NCBI GenBank assembly: GCA_903919185.1
Contig: CAIXHF010000008.1
Coordinates: 1 to 32,495, forward strand
Direction of reading: 5' to 3'
Origin: an uncultured Opitutia bacterium
GTDB lineage: Bacteria > Verrucomicrobiota > Verrucomicrobiia > Opitutales > UBA953
DNA length: 32,495 nucleotides
Part shown: positions 20,801 through 26,983 of the stretch, one piece after another
Numbering within the stretch: the stretch's first letter is position 1
Layout: the number at the start of each line of letters is the position of its first letter
Program-made: the position numbers and the translations under genes
The notes under the pieces: generated by a model
The model's input: only the letters and a program-made list of their open reading frames with translations
Told to the model about the DNA's origin: nothing
Databases searched by the model: none

Positions 20801-20871
20801 CTGGTCTCACCGCCGAAGAATTCAGTGCTCTCATTGACTACCTCTCATCCCTCAAGGCAATCGGCGGTTAA
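17821..20871 (+). CDS. PVC-type haem-binding CxxCH protein (propeller, HEAT repeats, cytochrome c)
   Basis: A 1016-residue exported protein. A signal peptide ([17 protein letters not shown]) is followed by a sugar-dehydrogenase-like beta-propeller (about 25-370; [47 protein letters not shown]), a long alpha-helical HEAT-like region (about 390-850), and a C-terminal cytochrome c domain with C891-V-A-C894-H895 and a distal Met candidate in the KSMMPEG region. Such fusions are expanded in Planctomycetota and Verrucomicrobiota and are thought to oxidise sugars or related compounds in the periplasm. The start at 17821 is chosen for its signal peptide; the frame is open to 17746 but that extension has no signal features. 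A terminator follows. Confidence 0.92.
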   Translation: [1016 protein letters not shown]

Positions 20872-20893
20872 GCCGGTCAAACTCTGACCCCTC

Positions 20894-20918
20894 AAGGGCG
20901 CCTGCGGGCGCCCTTTTT
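20894..20918 (+). terminator. Rho-independent terminator of the PVC cytochrome gene
   Basis: GGGCGCC (20896-20902) pairs with GGCGCCC (20907-20913) around the loop TGCG, extended by two A-T pairs, and runs into five T (20914-20918). It lies 22 nt after the stop codon. Confidence 0.88.
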
Positions 20919-20929
20919 GTTGGGAACGG

Positions 20930-21138
20930 GTAGGGGCAGCACCGCGTGCTGCCCTAGCGTATGAATCGGTGATCGGTGATGGGGATAGGGGATGCCAAAA
21001 AGGGGATAGGGGATGGGGGATAGAGCATTGGGAATAATGGATCCGGATGTTGGCGCTTTTGCTTCCCAACCCCTATCCCCCATCCGCTAACCCCTAACCC
21101 CAATTTCCCCTATCCCCTAGGCTGCCCAGCGGGCCGCC
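20930..21138. repeat. Imperfect palindromic repeat region upstream of metK with G-tracts
   Basis: This stretch of the 345-nt gap before metK is organised symmetrically. At its left edge GGGCAGCAC (20934-20942) pairs perfectly with GTGCTGCCC (20946-20954) around loop CGC, preceded by GGTAGG and followed by TAG; this is the same hairpin type as in the elements around thuA. Next come G-runs on the plus strand (20981-21019), then C-runs of mirrored sequence (21068-21117). The right edge is a second three-base-loop hairpin, 21120-21138 (8-bp stem, one mismatch, loop AGC). No coding signal is seen. Confidence 0.7.
20981..21019 (+). repeat. ATAGGGG heptad repeats with G-quadruplex potential
   Basis: Five runs of at least four G occur in 39 nt (20981-20984, 20988-20991, 21002-21005, 21009-21012, 21015-21019), with loops of 3, 10, 3 and 2 nt. 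The unit GGGGATA is shared with other intergenic sites in the window. Confidence 0.6.
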
Positions 21139-21141
21139 TTA

Positions 21142-21175
21142 TGACGTATCTTCCTATCAGGATATTTAGATGCTC
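21142..21175. promoter_or_regulatory. Possible operator or promoter region ahead of metK
   Basis: Within this AT-richer stretch (contrast with the GC-rich surroundings) lies an imperfect dyad, TATC at 21147-21150 and GATA at 21161-21164, with further paired positions between them (12 of 18 palindromic). It could be an operator for a SAM- or SAH-responsive repressor or simply part of a promoter. I found no recognisable SAM or SAH riboswitch in the leader. Confidence 0.25.
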
Positions 21176-21216
21176 ACTTGCCTTCAGGCCGATTCCCCTT
21201 TTGTTTCCCTGACCTT

Positions 21217-22398
21217 ATGGCACGCGCTGCTTCCTTCACCTTCTCCTCCGAATCCGTCGGCGAGGGTCACCCCGATAAGGTGGCCGACTCGATCTCCGAC
21301 TCCGTCCTCGACGCCTGCTTCGCCCAGGACCGTTTCTCCCGCGTCGCTTGCGAGACTTTGGTCAAGAGCGACCATGTGGTCATCGCCGGCGAACTCACCA
21401 CCAAGGCCAAGGTCAACTTCGAGGAAGTAGTCCGCGCCGCCATCCGCGAGATTGGCTACGTGAACGACGACGACGTTTTCCACGCCGATAAGATTTTCTT
21501 CACAAACCTGCTCACGAAGCAGTCGCCCGATATCGCCCAAGGCGTTGATGCACGTAAGGCCGAGGGAAAGAAGCACGCCCAGATGGGTGCGGGTGACCAA
21601 GGCATCATGTTCGGCTACGCGACGACGGAGACGCCTGAGCTCATGCCTGCGCCGGTCATGTTCGCGCACCGCCTCAACCGCGAGCTCGCCCGCCTCCGTA
21701 AGTCCGGCGCCAAGGGCACCGAGTGGCTCCGCCCCGATTGCAAATCGCAGGTCGCCGTCCGCTACGAAGATGGTCGCCCCGTCGCGATTGAGAACGTCGT
21801 TATTTCGACGCAGCACACGGCCGACGTGTCACACCGCCAGATTGAAAAGTTCTGCATCGAGCAGGTCATCCAGAAGGTCCTCCCGAAGGCCCTCGTCGGC
21901 AAGAGGACCGAATACCTCATCAACCCCACGGGTCGCTTCGTCGTCGGCGGACCCCAGGGCGATTGCGGCCTGACTGGTCGTAAGATCATCGTCGACTCCT
22001 ACGGCGGCATGGGCCGTCACGGTGGCGGCGCTTTCTCGGGCAAGGATCCGACCAAGGTCGACCGTTCGGCGGCCTACATGGCCCGCTGGGTCGCTAAGCA
22101 CATTGTCGCCGCGGGCGCCGCTGAACGCTGCGAACTCCAGTTCGCCTACGCCATTGGCCACCCCGAGCCGACCAGCCTACACCTCGACACTTTTGGCACG
22201 GGCACGTTGTCGGATTCGCAGATTCTCGCCGCAGTGCAGAAGGTCTTCCGTTTCAACCCGGCCGAGATTATCCGTCAGCTCGATCTCCGTCGTCCGATCT
22301 ACCGCGCCTCGACCCACTACGGCCACTTCGGCAAGCAAGGCCTGCCATGGGAAGCGACCACGAAGCTCCCCGCTTTCCTCAAGGCCCTCCACGCCTAA
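21217..22398 (+). CDS. metK: S-adenosylmethionine synthetase
   Basis: A 393-residue enzyme making S-adenosylmethionine from methionine and ATP. The three MetK signatures are present: GEGHPDK near the N-terminus, [12 protein letters not shown] in the centre, and [19 protein letters not shown] towards the C-terminus. The ATG at 21217 is chosen because family members begin a few residues before the FTSESV-type motif (here [15 protein letters not shown]); an upstream in-frame ATG at 21178 adds a non-conserved tail. The leader is pyrimidine-rich without a Shine-Dalgarno. ahcY follows after 39 nt, so the two steps of methyl-group turnover are probably co-transcribed. Confidence 0.97.
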   Translation: MARAASFTFSSESVGEGHPDKVADSISDSVLDACFAQDRFSRVACETLVKSDHVVIAGELTTKAKVNFEEVVRAAIREIGYVNDDDVFHADKIFFTNLLTKQSPDIAQGVDARKAEGKKHAQMGAGDQGIMFGYATTETPELMPAPVMFAHRLNRELARLRKSGAKGTEWLRPDCKSQVAVRYEDGRPVAIENVVISTQHTADVSHRQIEKFCIEQVIQKVLPKALVGKRTEYLINPTGRFVVGGPQGDCGLTGRKIIVDSYGGMGRHGGGAFSGKDPTKVDRSAAYMARWVAKHIVAAGAAERCELQFAYAIGHPEPTSLHLDTFGTGTLSDSQILAAVQKVFRFNPAEIIRQLDLRRPIYRASTHYGHFGKQGLPWEATTKLPAFLKALHA

Positions 22399-22437
22399 GC
22401 GACCGTCCTTTCACCTCAATTATCACTCCTCACACCT

Positions 22438-23853
22438 ATGGCCAAAAAATTCACTGATTTCAAAGTTGCCGACCTCAGCCTCGCTGAATGGGGCCGCAAG
22501 GAACTCCAAGTCGCCGAGCACGAAATGCCCGGTCTCATGGCCCTGCGCGCTAAGTACGGCAAGAAGCAGCCGCTCAAGGGCGTGCGTATCGCCGGCTCCT
22601 TGCACATGACCATCCAGACGGCCGTGCTCATCGAGACGCTTGCCGACCTCGGTGCCGATGTGCGCTGGGCCTCTTGCAATATCTTCTCCACACAGGATCA
22701 CGCGGCCGCGGCGATTGCCAAGGCCGGCGTGCCGGTCTTCGCCTGGAAGGGTGAGACGCTGGTAGAATACTGGGAGTGCACCATGCGCGCGCTCACCTGG
22801 CCCAACGGCGACGGCCCCGAGCTCATCGTCGACGACGGTGGCGACGCCACGCTCCTTATCCACAAGGGCTACGAACTCGAGAACGGCTCCAAGTGGGTCA
22901 ACACGAAGTCCGAGTCCGAGGAAGAGCAGATCATCAAGAACCTGCTCAAGAAGGTCGCCAAAGAGAAGCCGGGCCACTGGCATAAGGTCGTGAAGAGCTG
23001 GAAGGGCGTCTCGGAAGAGACCACCACCGGCGTGAAGCGTCTTTACCGCATGCTCGAAGAAGGCTCCTTGCTCGTCCCGACCATCAACGTCAACGACACT
23101 GCCACGAAGTCGAAATTTGATAACCTCTATGGTTGTCGCGAATCGCTCGTCGACGGCATCAAGCGCGCGACCGACGTCATGATCGCGGGCAAGGTGGCCC
23201 TCGTCATGGGCTATGGCGACGTCGGCAAGGGTTCGGCCCTGTCCCTACGTGGGCTCGGTGCCACGGTCCAGATTGCCGAAATCGACCCCATCTGTGCGTT
23301 GCAAGCCGCGATGGAAGGCTACCGCGTCGTCACCGTCGAGGACACCCTCGGGACGGCCGATATCTACGTCACGGCGACGGGCAATAAGGACATCATCACC
23401 CTCGAGCACCTGACCAAGATGAAGGACCAGGCCATCGTCTGTAATATCGGCCACTTCGATAACGAAATTCAGGTGACCCGCCTCAACGCCTTCAAGGGCG
23501 CGAAGAAAGACACCATCAAGCCGCAGGTTGACCGCTATACCTTCAAGGATGGTCGCCAGCTTTACATGCTCGCCGAAGGCCGCCTCGTGAACCTCGGTTG
23601 CGCCACCGGCCACCCGAGCTACGTGATGTCGACGTCGTTCACCAATCAGGTCCTCGCTCAGCTACACCTCTGGGAATCGCGCGCCACGGCCAAGCCAGGC
23701 GTCGTTGTTCTGCCGAAGCACCTCGACGAAGAAGTCGCTCGTCTACACCTCGGTAAGCTCGGCGCTAAGCTGACCAAACTCTCGAAGGACCAAGCCTCCT
23801 ACATCGGCGTGCAGGCGAATGGCCCCTTCAAGCCGGATAATTATCGTTACTAA
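22438..23853 (+). CDS. ahcY: Adenosylhomocysteinase (SAH hydrolase)
   Basis: A 471-residue NAD-dependent enzyme splitting S-adenosylhomocysteine into adenosine and homocysteine, relieving product inhibition of methyltransferases. Visible features are [15 protein letters not shown] (54-68), the substrate region [18 protein letters not shown], the Rossmann NAD site [10 protein letters not shown] (258-267), the HFDNEI segment, and the C-terminal KPDNYRY in which Lys and Tyr contact NAD of the neighbouring subunit. The roughly 40-residue insertion around 150-190 ([15 protein letters not shown]) is the one seen in many bacterial and plant-type enzymes. It follows metK, which supplies the substrate of the methyl cycle. 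Confidence 0.98.
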   Translation: MAKKFTDFKVADLSLAEWGRKELQVAEHEMPGLMALRAKYGKKQPLKGVRIAGSLHMTIQTAVLIETLADLGADVRWASCNIFSTQDHAAAAIAKAGVPVFAWKGETLVEYWECTMRALTWPNGDGPELIVDDGGDATLLIHKGYELENGSKWVNTKSESEEEQIIKNLLKKVAKEKPGHWHKVVKSWKGVSEETTTGVKRLYRMLEEGSLLVPTINVNDTATKSKFDNLYGCRESLVDGIKRATDVMIAGKVALVMGYGDVGKGSALSLRGLGATVQIAEIDPICALQAAMEGYRVVTVEDTLGTADIYVTATGNKDIITLEHLTKMKDQAIVCNIGHFDNEIQVTRLNAFKGAKKDTIKPQVDRYTFKDGRQLYMLAEGRLVNLGCATGHPSYVMSTSFTNQVLAQLHLWESRATAKPGVVVLPKHLDEEVARLHLGKLGAKLTKLSKDQASYIGVQANGPFKPDNYRY

Positions 23854-23867
23854 ACGCCCGTCGAAAT

Positions 23868-23941
23868 TGGCAGGGAAGGAGGGAGTCGAACCCACGCCCG
23901 CGGATTTGGAGACCGCTGTGCTACCGTAACACTTCTTCCCC
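23868..23941 (-). tRNA. tRNA-Trp (anticodon CCA), divergent
   Basis: On the minus strand the 74-nt sequence folds as a cloverleaf: acceptor GGGGAAG/CTTCCCT, D-arm GTGT/GCAC with a GG-containing loop, anticodon loop CTCCAAA (anticodon CCA, 23907-23909), T-loop TTCGACT, discriminator G and encoded CCA. CCA anticodon, G73 and encoded CCA fit bacterial tRNA-Trp. Oddities are an A instead of the near-universal U at position 8, a T-T mismatch closing the anticodon stem (31-39), another T-T mismatch in the T-stem, a G-U first acceptor pair and a 4-nt variable loop. It lies antisense 14 nt past the ahcY stop. It may be functional but divergent, or decaying. Confidence 0.85.
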
Positions 23942-23950
23942 GTAGGCGGC

Positions 23951-23980
23951 TCATTAAGCGACCTAGTTCGCCGGAAGCAA
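23951..23980 (-). promoter_or_regulatory. Candidate promoter of tRNA-Trp
   Basis: On the minus strand a TTGCTT (23980-23975) and TAATGA (23956-23951) are separated by 18 nt and lie about 10 nt before the tRNA 5' end. This is the best sigma-70-like pair in the region and would place the start almost at the tRNA. Confidence 0.4.
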
Positions 23981-23987
23981 CCAGAAC

Positions 23988-24010
23988 AGACCGCCACCCG
24001 GGCGGTCTTT
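23988..24010 (+). terminator. Hairpin terminator downstream of ahcY
   Basis: AGACCGCC (23988-23995) pairs perfectly with GGCGGTCT (24001-24008) around loop ACCCG and is followed by TT then ATGTTTT. It lies 135 nt past the ahcY stop, beyond the oppositely oriented tRNA, so the ahcY transcript would include antisense tRNA-Trp. Confidence 0.6.
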
Positions 24011-24038
24011 ATGTTTTGGGGTGGAGCCACCCTAGGAG

Positions 24039-24077
24039 CCCCCCATCCCCTATCCCCTATCCCCTAACTCCCCCTAT
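24039..24077 (-). repeat. CCCCTAT heptad repeats at the end of the TPR-like gene (G-rich on the minus strand)
   Basis: C-runs at 24039-24044, 24047-24050, 24054-24057, 24061-24064 and 24070-24074 are separated by 2-5 nt, with the unit CCCCTAT in tandem. On the minus strand these are G-runs and meet the usual G-quadruplex pattern. The repeat reaches into the TAG stop (24074-24076) of the neighbouring minus-strand gene, so its mRNA would carry the G-runs at its 3' end. A short GGGTGG/CCACCC hairpin followed by TAG lies just to the left (24019-24032). Confidence 0.65.
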
Positions 24078-25138
24078 CTCGCCAACACCCACTTCATGGC
24101 GCTGAGTTCGCCGTCCCGGCGGACGCGTTTGAAGTATTCCTGGGAGGTGGCGGCGTCCATCTTCAGTGAGGTTTCGCTAAAGGCGGACGTCGTGGCTTTG
24201 ATATCCGCATTCTTGGCTTCGAGTTCGGCCAGCCGTTCGCCCGCGGTCTGGCCATTACCACCCGTGGCGGTCAGTGGGTCGAGTTGCTCGAGGAAACTGC
24301 GTTCAATCGACATCCCCACGAGTTGATCGATGAGGTAGGGCGCTTGGCTTTGCATCTTCTGGCCGAGGTCGAGTCCGACGAGCACCGTGGGGTGTGCGGC
24401 GTCGTAATCTTCGGCTTTGATGAACTCGTCCTTCAAACTGTCGAGGTGCCGCGAGACTTCGCGTATGGGCGTGAGCGTCGGACGCGTGAGGCCTGCCATC
24501 GCGGCGAGCTGGGCGCTCAGCGGGTCTTGGCCGGCGCTGAGGTAGGCCTGTTCGGTGCCCGCCATAATCTGCTCGGAAAAGTCCGCCAGCGTGCCGTGGT
24601 CGAGCGAAGCGAGGAGCCCGTTAGCGGCTTCACCATACTTACCTTCGTTGAAAGACAGGTGCGCGCTCAAGTAATCGCCCAAGGCGTTGTCGGGGCTAAC
24701 GGCCTTGAAGGCTTCGAGGGCGGCGCGGCGTTCTTCAGGCGTGGCGCTGGGGCAGAGGGCGACTTCTAACTGCACGAGAGGATTCTCGGGGTAGGCGAGG
24801 GCGGCCTCTTGGAGGAACTCTAAGTCGCCCGAGAGGCGTGCGGCCACGATGAGGCTTTGAGCGTCCCGTCCGCAGGAATCGACGTAGGCGTTGATCTGCG
24901 TCGGCGTCAGCTTGGGCGCGCCATTCTTTTGGAACTCCGCCCACACTTCGGCCACGGTCTTGCCGCTAGCCGTCACGGCCTGCAGGTTGAGCGGCTGGGC
25001 TGAGCGGGCGGCGACCCGTTTCGTCGGGGGTGGCGGCTTGGTCTGCCACTTCTTATCCAGTTGCCGGAACGAAAGCACCCAAGCCCCGATCGCTAAGACG
25101 AGGGCTCCGATAAGGATGATGAGGGTGCGTCGGCTCAA
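24074..25138 (-). CDS. Membrane-anchored helical protein of unknown function
   Basis: A 354-residue protein with a single N-terminal membrane segment (about residues 4-22, LIILIGALVLAIGAWVLSF), a proline-rich linker (PPPPTKR), and an alpha-helical remainder with TPR-like patterns (AALAYPENPLVQLEVAL, AHLSFNEGKYGEAANGLLASL). It is likely held on the outer face of the membrane. The chosen start is the TTG at 25138, which overlaps the TGA of the upstream oxidoreductase gene (TTGA) and has GGAGA about 6 nt upstream; an in-frame TTG at 25156 gives a longer form without that support. Translational coupling to the oxidoreductase is likely. I do not recognise the family. Confidence 0.75.
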   Translation of the reverse strand: MSRRTLIILIGALVLAIGAWVLSFRQLDKKWQTKPPPPTKRVAARSAQPLNLQAVTASGKTVAEVWAEFQKNGAPKLTPTQINAYVDSCGRDAQSLIVAARLSGDLEFLQEAALAYPENPLVQLEVALCPSATPEERRAALEAFKAVSPDNALGDYLSAHLSFNEGKYGEAANGLLASLDHGTLADFSEQIMAGTEQAYLSAGQDPLSAQLAAMAGLTRPTLTPIREVSRHLDSLKDEFIKAEDYDAAHPTVLVGLDLGQKMQSQAPYLIDQLVGMSIERSFLEQLDPLTATGGNGQTAGERLAELEAKNADIKATTSAFSETSLKMDAATSQEYFKRVRRDGELSAMKWVLAR

Positions 25139-26427
25139 AGCTTCTCCAGCGACCAAGGCTTGCGCAGCTCGCGCGAGAGCATGCCCGTAGCGGTATCGTC
25201 GTTGAACTTACCGGTGGCGGCATCGAACTTGAGCTTTCGGCCCGTGAAGATGGCGGCGTTACCGAAGTGGCCGATGGCCGTGGCGTGGTGCGCCGCGAGG
25301 GCGTGCGAGATCGGCTTACGGCGGGACTGGCAGCAATCGACGAATTCCTGGTAATGGTCGGTCGTGCCGGGGCAGCGCCAAGCGTCTGGCCCGAGGTCTT
25401 TTTCCCAGAGGCCCTTGATGCTGCATTCTTGGCCGCCGCGGCGGATGAAGAGCGAACCCTTCTCGCCGGTGAATTTAACGCCTTCGAACTTACTGTTCAC
25501 GTTCAGCTGGACGCCATCGGCGTAGGTCAGGGTGTAGTCGTAGGTGCGGTGCGTATTCCAGGGGGCCTCGCGGAGCTCGCCCGTGCCTTCGACGGCGACG
25601 GGGAATTCGGCGTCCTTACCGATGGCCCAAGCGGCGATATCGCCGTGGTGGCAGACCCAATCGAGCACCATGCCACCGCCGAAATTGGTGTGCCAGCGCC
25701 AGTGGAAGTGGAAGACGCGCGGGTCGTATTCCATCCAGGCGGACGGGCCGACCCAGAGGTCGTAGTCGACTTCGCTCGGCGGCTTTTCGCCCGGCTTGGG
25801 GGCGTCGGGAATCTTATGGTTGTTCGTCGTGGTGCCAGCTTCGACGCGCAGAATCTTGCCGAGTTCGCCATTACGGATGATTTCGACGGCGCGGCGGAAG
25901 TTACCCGTCGAGCGCTGCCACATGCCGGTCTGCCAGACGCGGCCGTTGGCCTTGACGGTGTCGACGATGGCTTTGCCTTCGGCCCAGGTCTTCGCGAGCG
26001 GCTTCTCGCCGTAGACGTCGATACCCGCGCGCAGGACCGCACAGCTCATCACGCCATGCCAGTGGTCGGGCAGGCCCATGACCGCGGCGTCAGGCTTTTC
26101 CTTCGCCAGCAGTTCACGGAAATCTTGATACTGCTTCGGGGCGGCTTGGCCGGCCTTCACGACGGCTTCGGACGAAGATTTGAGCACGCGCTTGTCGATG
26201 TCGCAGACGGCGATGACCTGGACGCCTTTCTTCGACATCAGGTTGCGCATGTCGCTGCCGCCTTGGCTCTTCAGGCCGATGCCGGCCAGCTGTAGACGGT
26301 TGGAAGGAGCGACGGTGCCGTCCTTGCCCAGGGCGGACGCTGGGATGATGGAGGGAAAGCCGAGGGCGAAGCCGGCGAGGGCAGAGTTACGCAGGAACGT
26401 GCGGCGATCAAGACGAGGGGTAGGCAT
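25135..26427 (-). CDS. Tat-exported Gfo/Idh/MocA family oxidoreductase
   Basis: A 430-residue NAD(P)-dependent oxidoreductase. The N-terminus is a twin-arginine signal (R8-R9-TFLR, then a hydrophobic stretch to about 33), so the folded, cofactor-loaded protein is exported. A Rossmann domain follows (LQLAGIGLKSQGG; VIAVCDID; PDAAVMGLPDHWHG), with the family's EKPLAKT motif (Lys-Pro), and a C-terminal alpha/beta domain with DYDLWVGPS and HFHWRWHTNFGGGMVLDWVCHHGD. Proteins of this layout are strongly expanded in Verrucomicrobiota and Planctomycetota and probably act on sugars or sugar acids. The substrate is unknown. It is divergent from thuA, with a repeat element between them. Confidence 0.93.
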   Translation of the reverse strand: MPTPRLDRRTFLRNSALAGFALGFPSIIPASALGKDGTVAPSNRLQLAGIGLKSQGGSDMRNLMSKKGVQVIAVCDIDKRVLKSSSEAVVKAGQAAPKQYQDFRELLAKEKPDAAVMGLPDHWHGVMSCAVLRAGIDVYGEKPLAKTWAEGKAIVDTVKANGRVWQTGMWQRSTGNFRRAVEIIRNGELGKILRVEAGTTTNNHKIPDAPKPGEKPPSEVDYDLWVGPSAWMEYDPRVFHFHWRWHTNFGGGMVLDWVCHHGDIAAWAIGKDAEFPVAVEGTGELREAPWNTHRTYDYTLTYADGVQLNVNSKFEGVKFTGEKGSLFIRRGGQECSIKGLWEKDLGPDAWRCPGTTDHYQEFVDCCQSRRKPISHALAAHHATAIGHFGNAAIFTGRKLKFDAATGKFNDDTATGMLSRELRKPWSLEKL

Positions 26428-26572
26428 GGAGGGAAGGGGATAGGGGATAGGCGGGGAGGCGGGGAGGCCTTATGGGGTGAGGGGATTGAAGACGAAACTT
26501 AGGAGGATGGAAGAGCAAGATGAGGGCAGGGAAGAGGGGGACGAGAGGCAGTGCAAAGGTGGAAAGGTCTGT
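26428..26572. other. Purine-rich leader region upstream of the oxidoreductase gene
   Basis: The plus strand is strongly purine-rich (pyrimidine-rich in the sense of the minus-strand gene). It includes GGGGATAGGGGATAG at 26436-26450 immediately before the start codon, and GGCGGGGAGGCGGGGAGG at 26450-26467. No Shine-Dalgarno precedes the gene. GTGCAAAGGT at 26551-26560 is mirrored by ACCTTTGCAC at 26851-26860 on the far side of the repeat element, so the symmetry extends beyond the element arms. Confidence 0.5.
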
Positions 26573-26814
26573 TGGTTGGCTAGAGTATGGTTGGCTTGGG
26601 GTTGTGACGCCGCTTTGCGGCGGGCATCAATGGGTAGGGTCAGCACTGCGTGCTGACCTAGGGCGGCCGTTTTACGGCCGCGGGTAGGGGCAAGGCTTTG
26701 CCTCGCACTCCTAGCTTGGAGGGCGCGGCGAAGCCACGCCCCTTCCTAGAAACATATGCGGCCACAGGCCGCAGCCATTCCCCTGGCCAACCATACTCTA
26801 GCCAACCAGCCCCC
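26573..26814. repeat. MITE-like hairpin-mosaic element, copy 1 (upstream of thuA)
   Basis: Bounded by inverted arms: left core 26573-26601 (28 of 29 nt as in copy 2) and right 26776-26814 (38 of 39 nt complementary to the copy 2 left arm). Each arm holds the 10-mer GGTTGGCTAG twice, 15 nt apart, with small changes. Inside are hairpins, nearly all with 3-nt loops: 26608-26622 (CGCCGC, loop TTT), 26638-26658 (GGTCAGCAC, loop TGC), 26663-26681 (GCGGCCGT, loop TTT), 26688-26708 (GGGCAAGGC, loop TTT, two mismatches), 26721-26741 (loop GAA, one mismatch) and 26757-26773 (TGCGGCC, loop ACA). No ORF or target-site duplication is evident. Confidence 0.85.
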
Positions 26815-26983
26815 TTCTTACTTTCTTCCCCCTTCATTTCACACCTTCACACCTTTGCACCGGCCATCGGCCGATTTGCACTTTCACACTGCCCATCTCC
26901 CGCCTCTCCCCTTGCCATCCCTCGGCCCCGCTCTATCCCCATACCCATACCCATACCCCTATCCCCTATCCCCACCCGTCCCC
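26815..26983. other. Pyrimidine-rich leader of thuA with CCCATA and CCCCTAT repeats
   Basis: The stretch is almost entirely pyrimidine on the plus strand. It contains another three-base-loop hairpin at 26861-26873 (CGGCC, loop ATC) flanked by two TTTGCAC copies, three CCCATA units at 26938-26955 and CCCCTAT units at 26956-26973, directly before the thuA ATG. Eight C-runs of at least three C between 26937 and 26983 give G-quadruplex potential on the minus strand. No promoter was identified. Confidence 0.5.

Noticed and set aside
21120-21216. SAM or SAH riboswitch before metK
   Set aside because: No conserved core of the known SAM or SAH riboswitch classes could be recognised in the leader.
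25267-26295. 342-codon plus-strand frame opposite the Gfo/Idh/MocA gene
   Set aside because: Antisense shadow; the minus-strand protein has a complete Tat signal and EKP motif.
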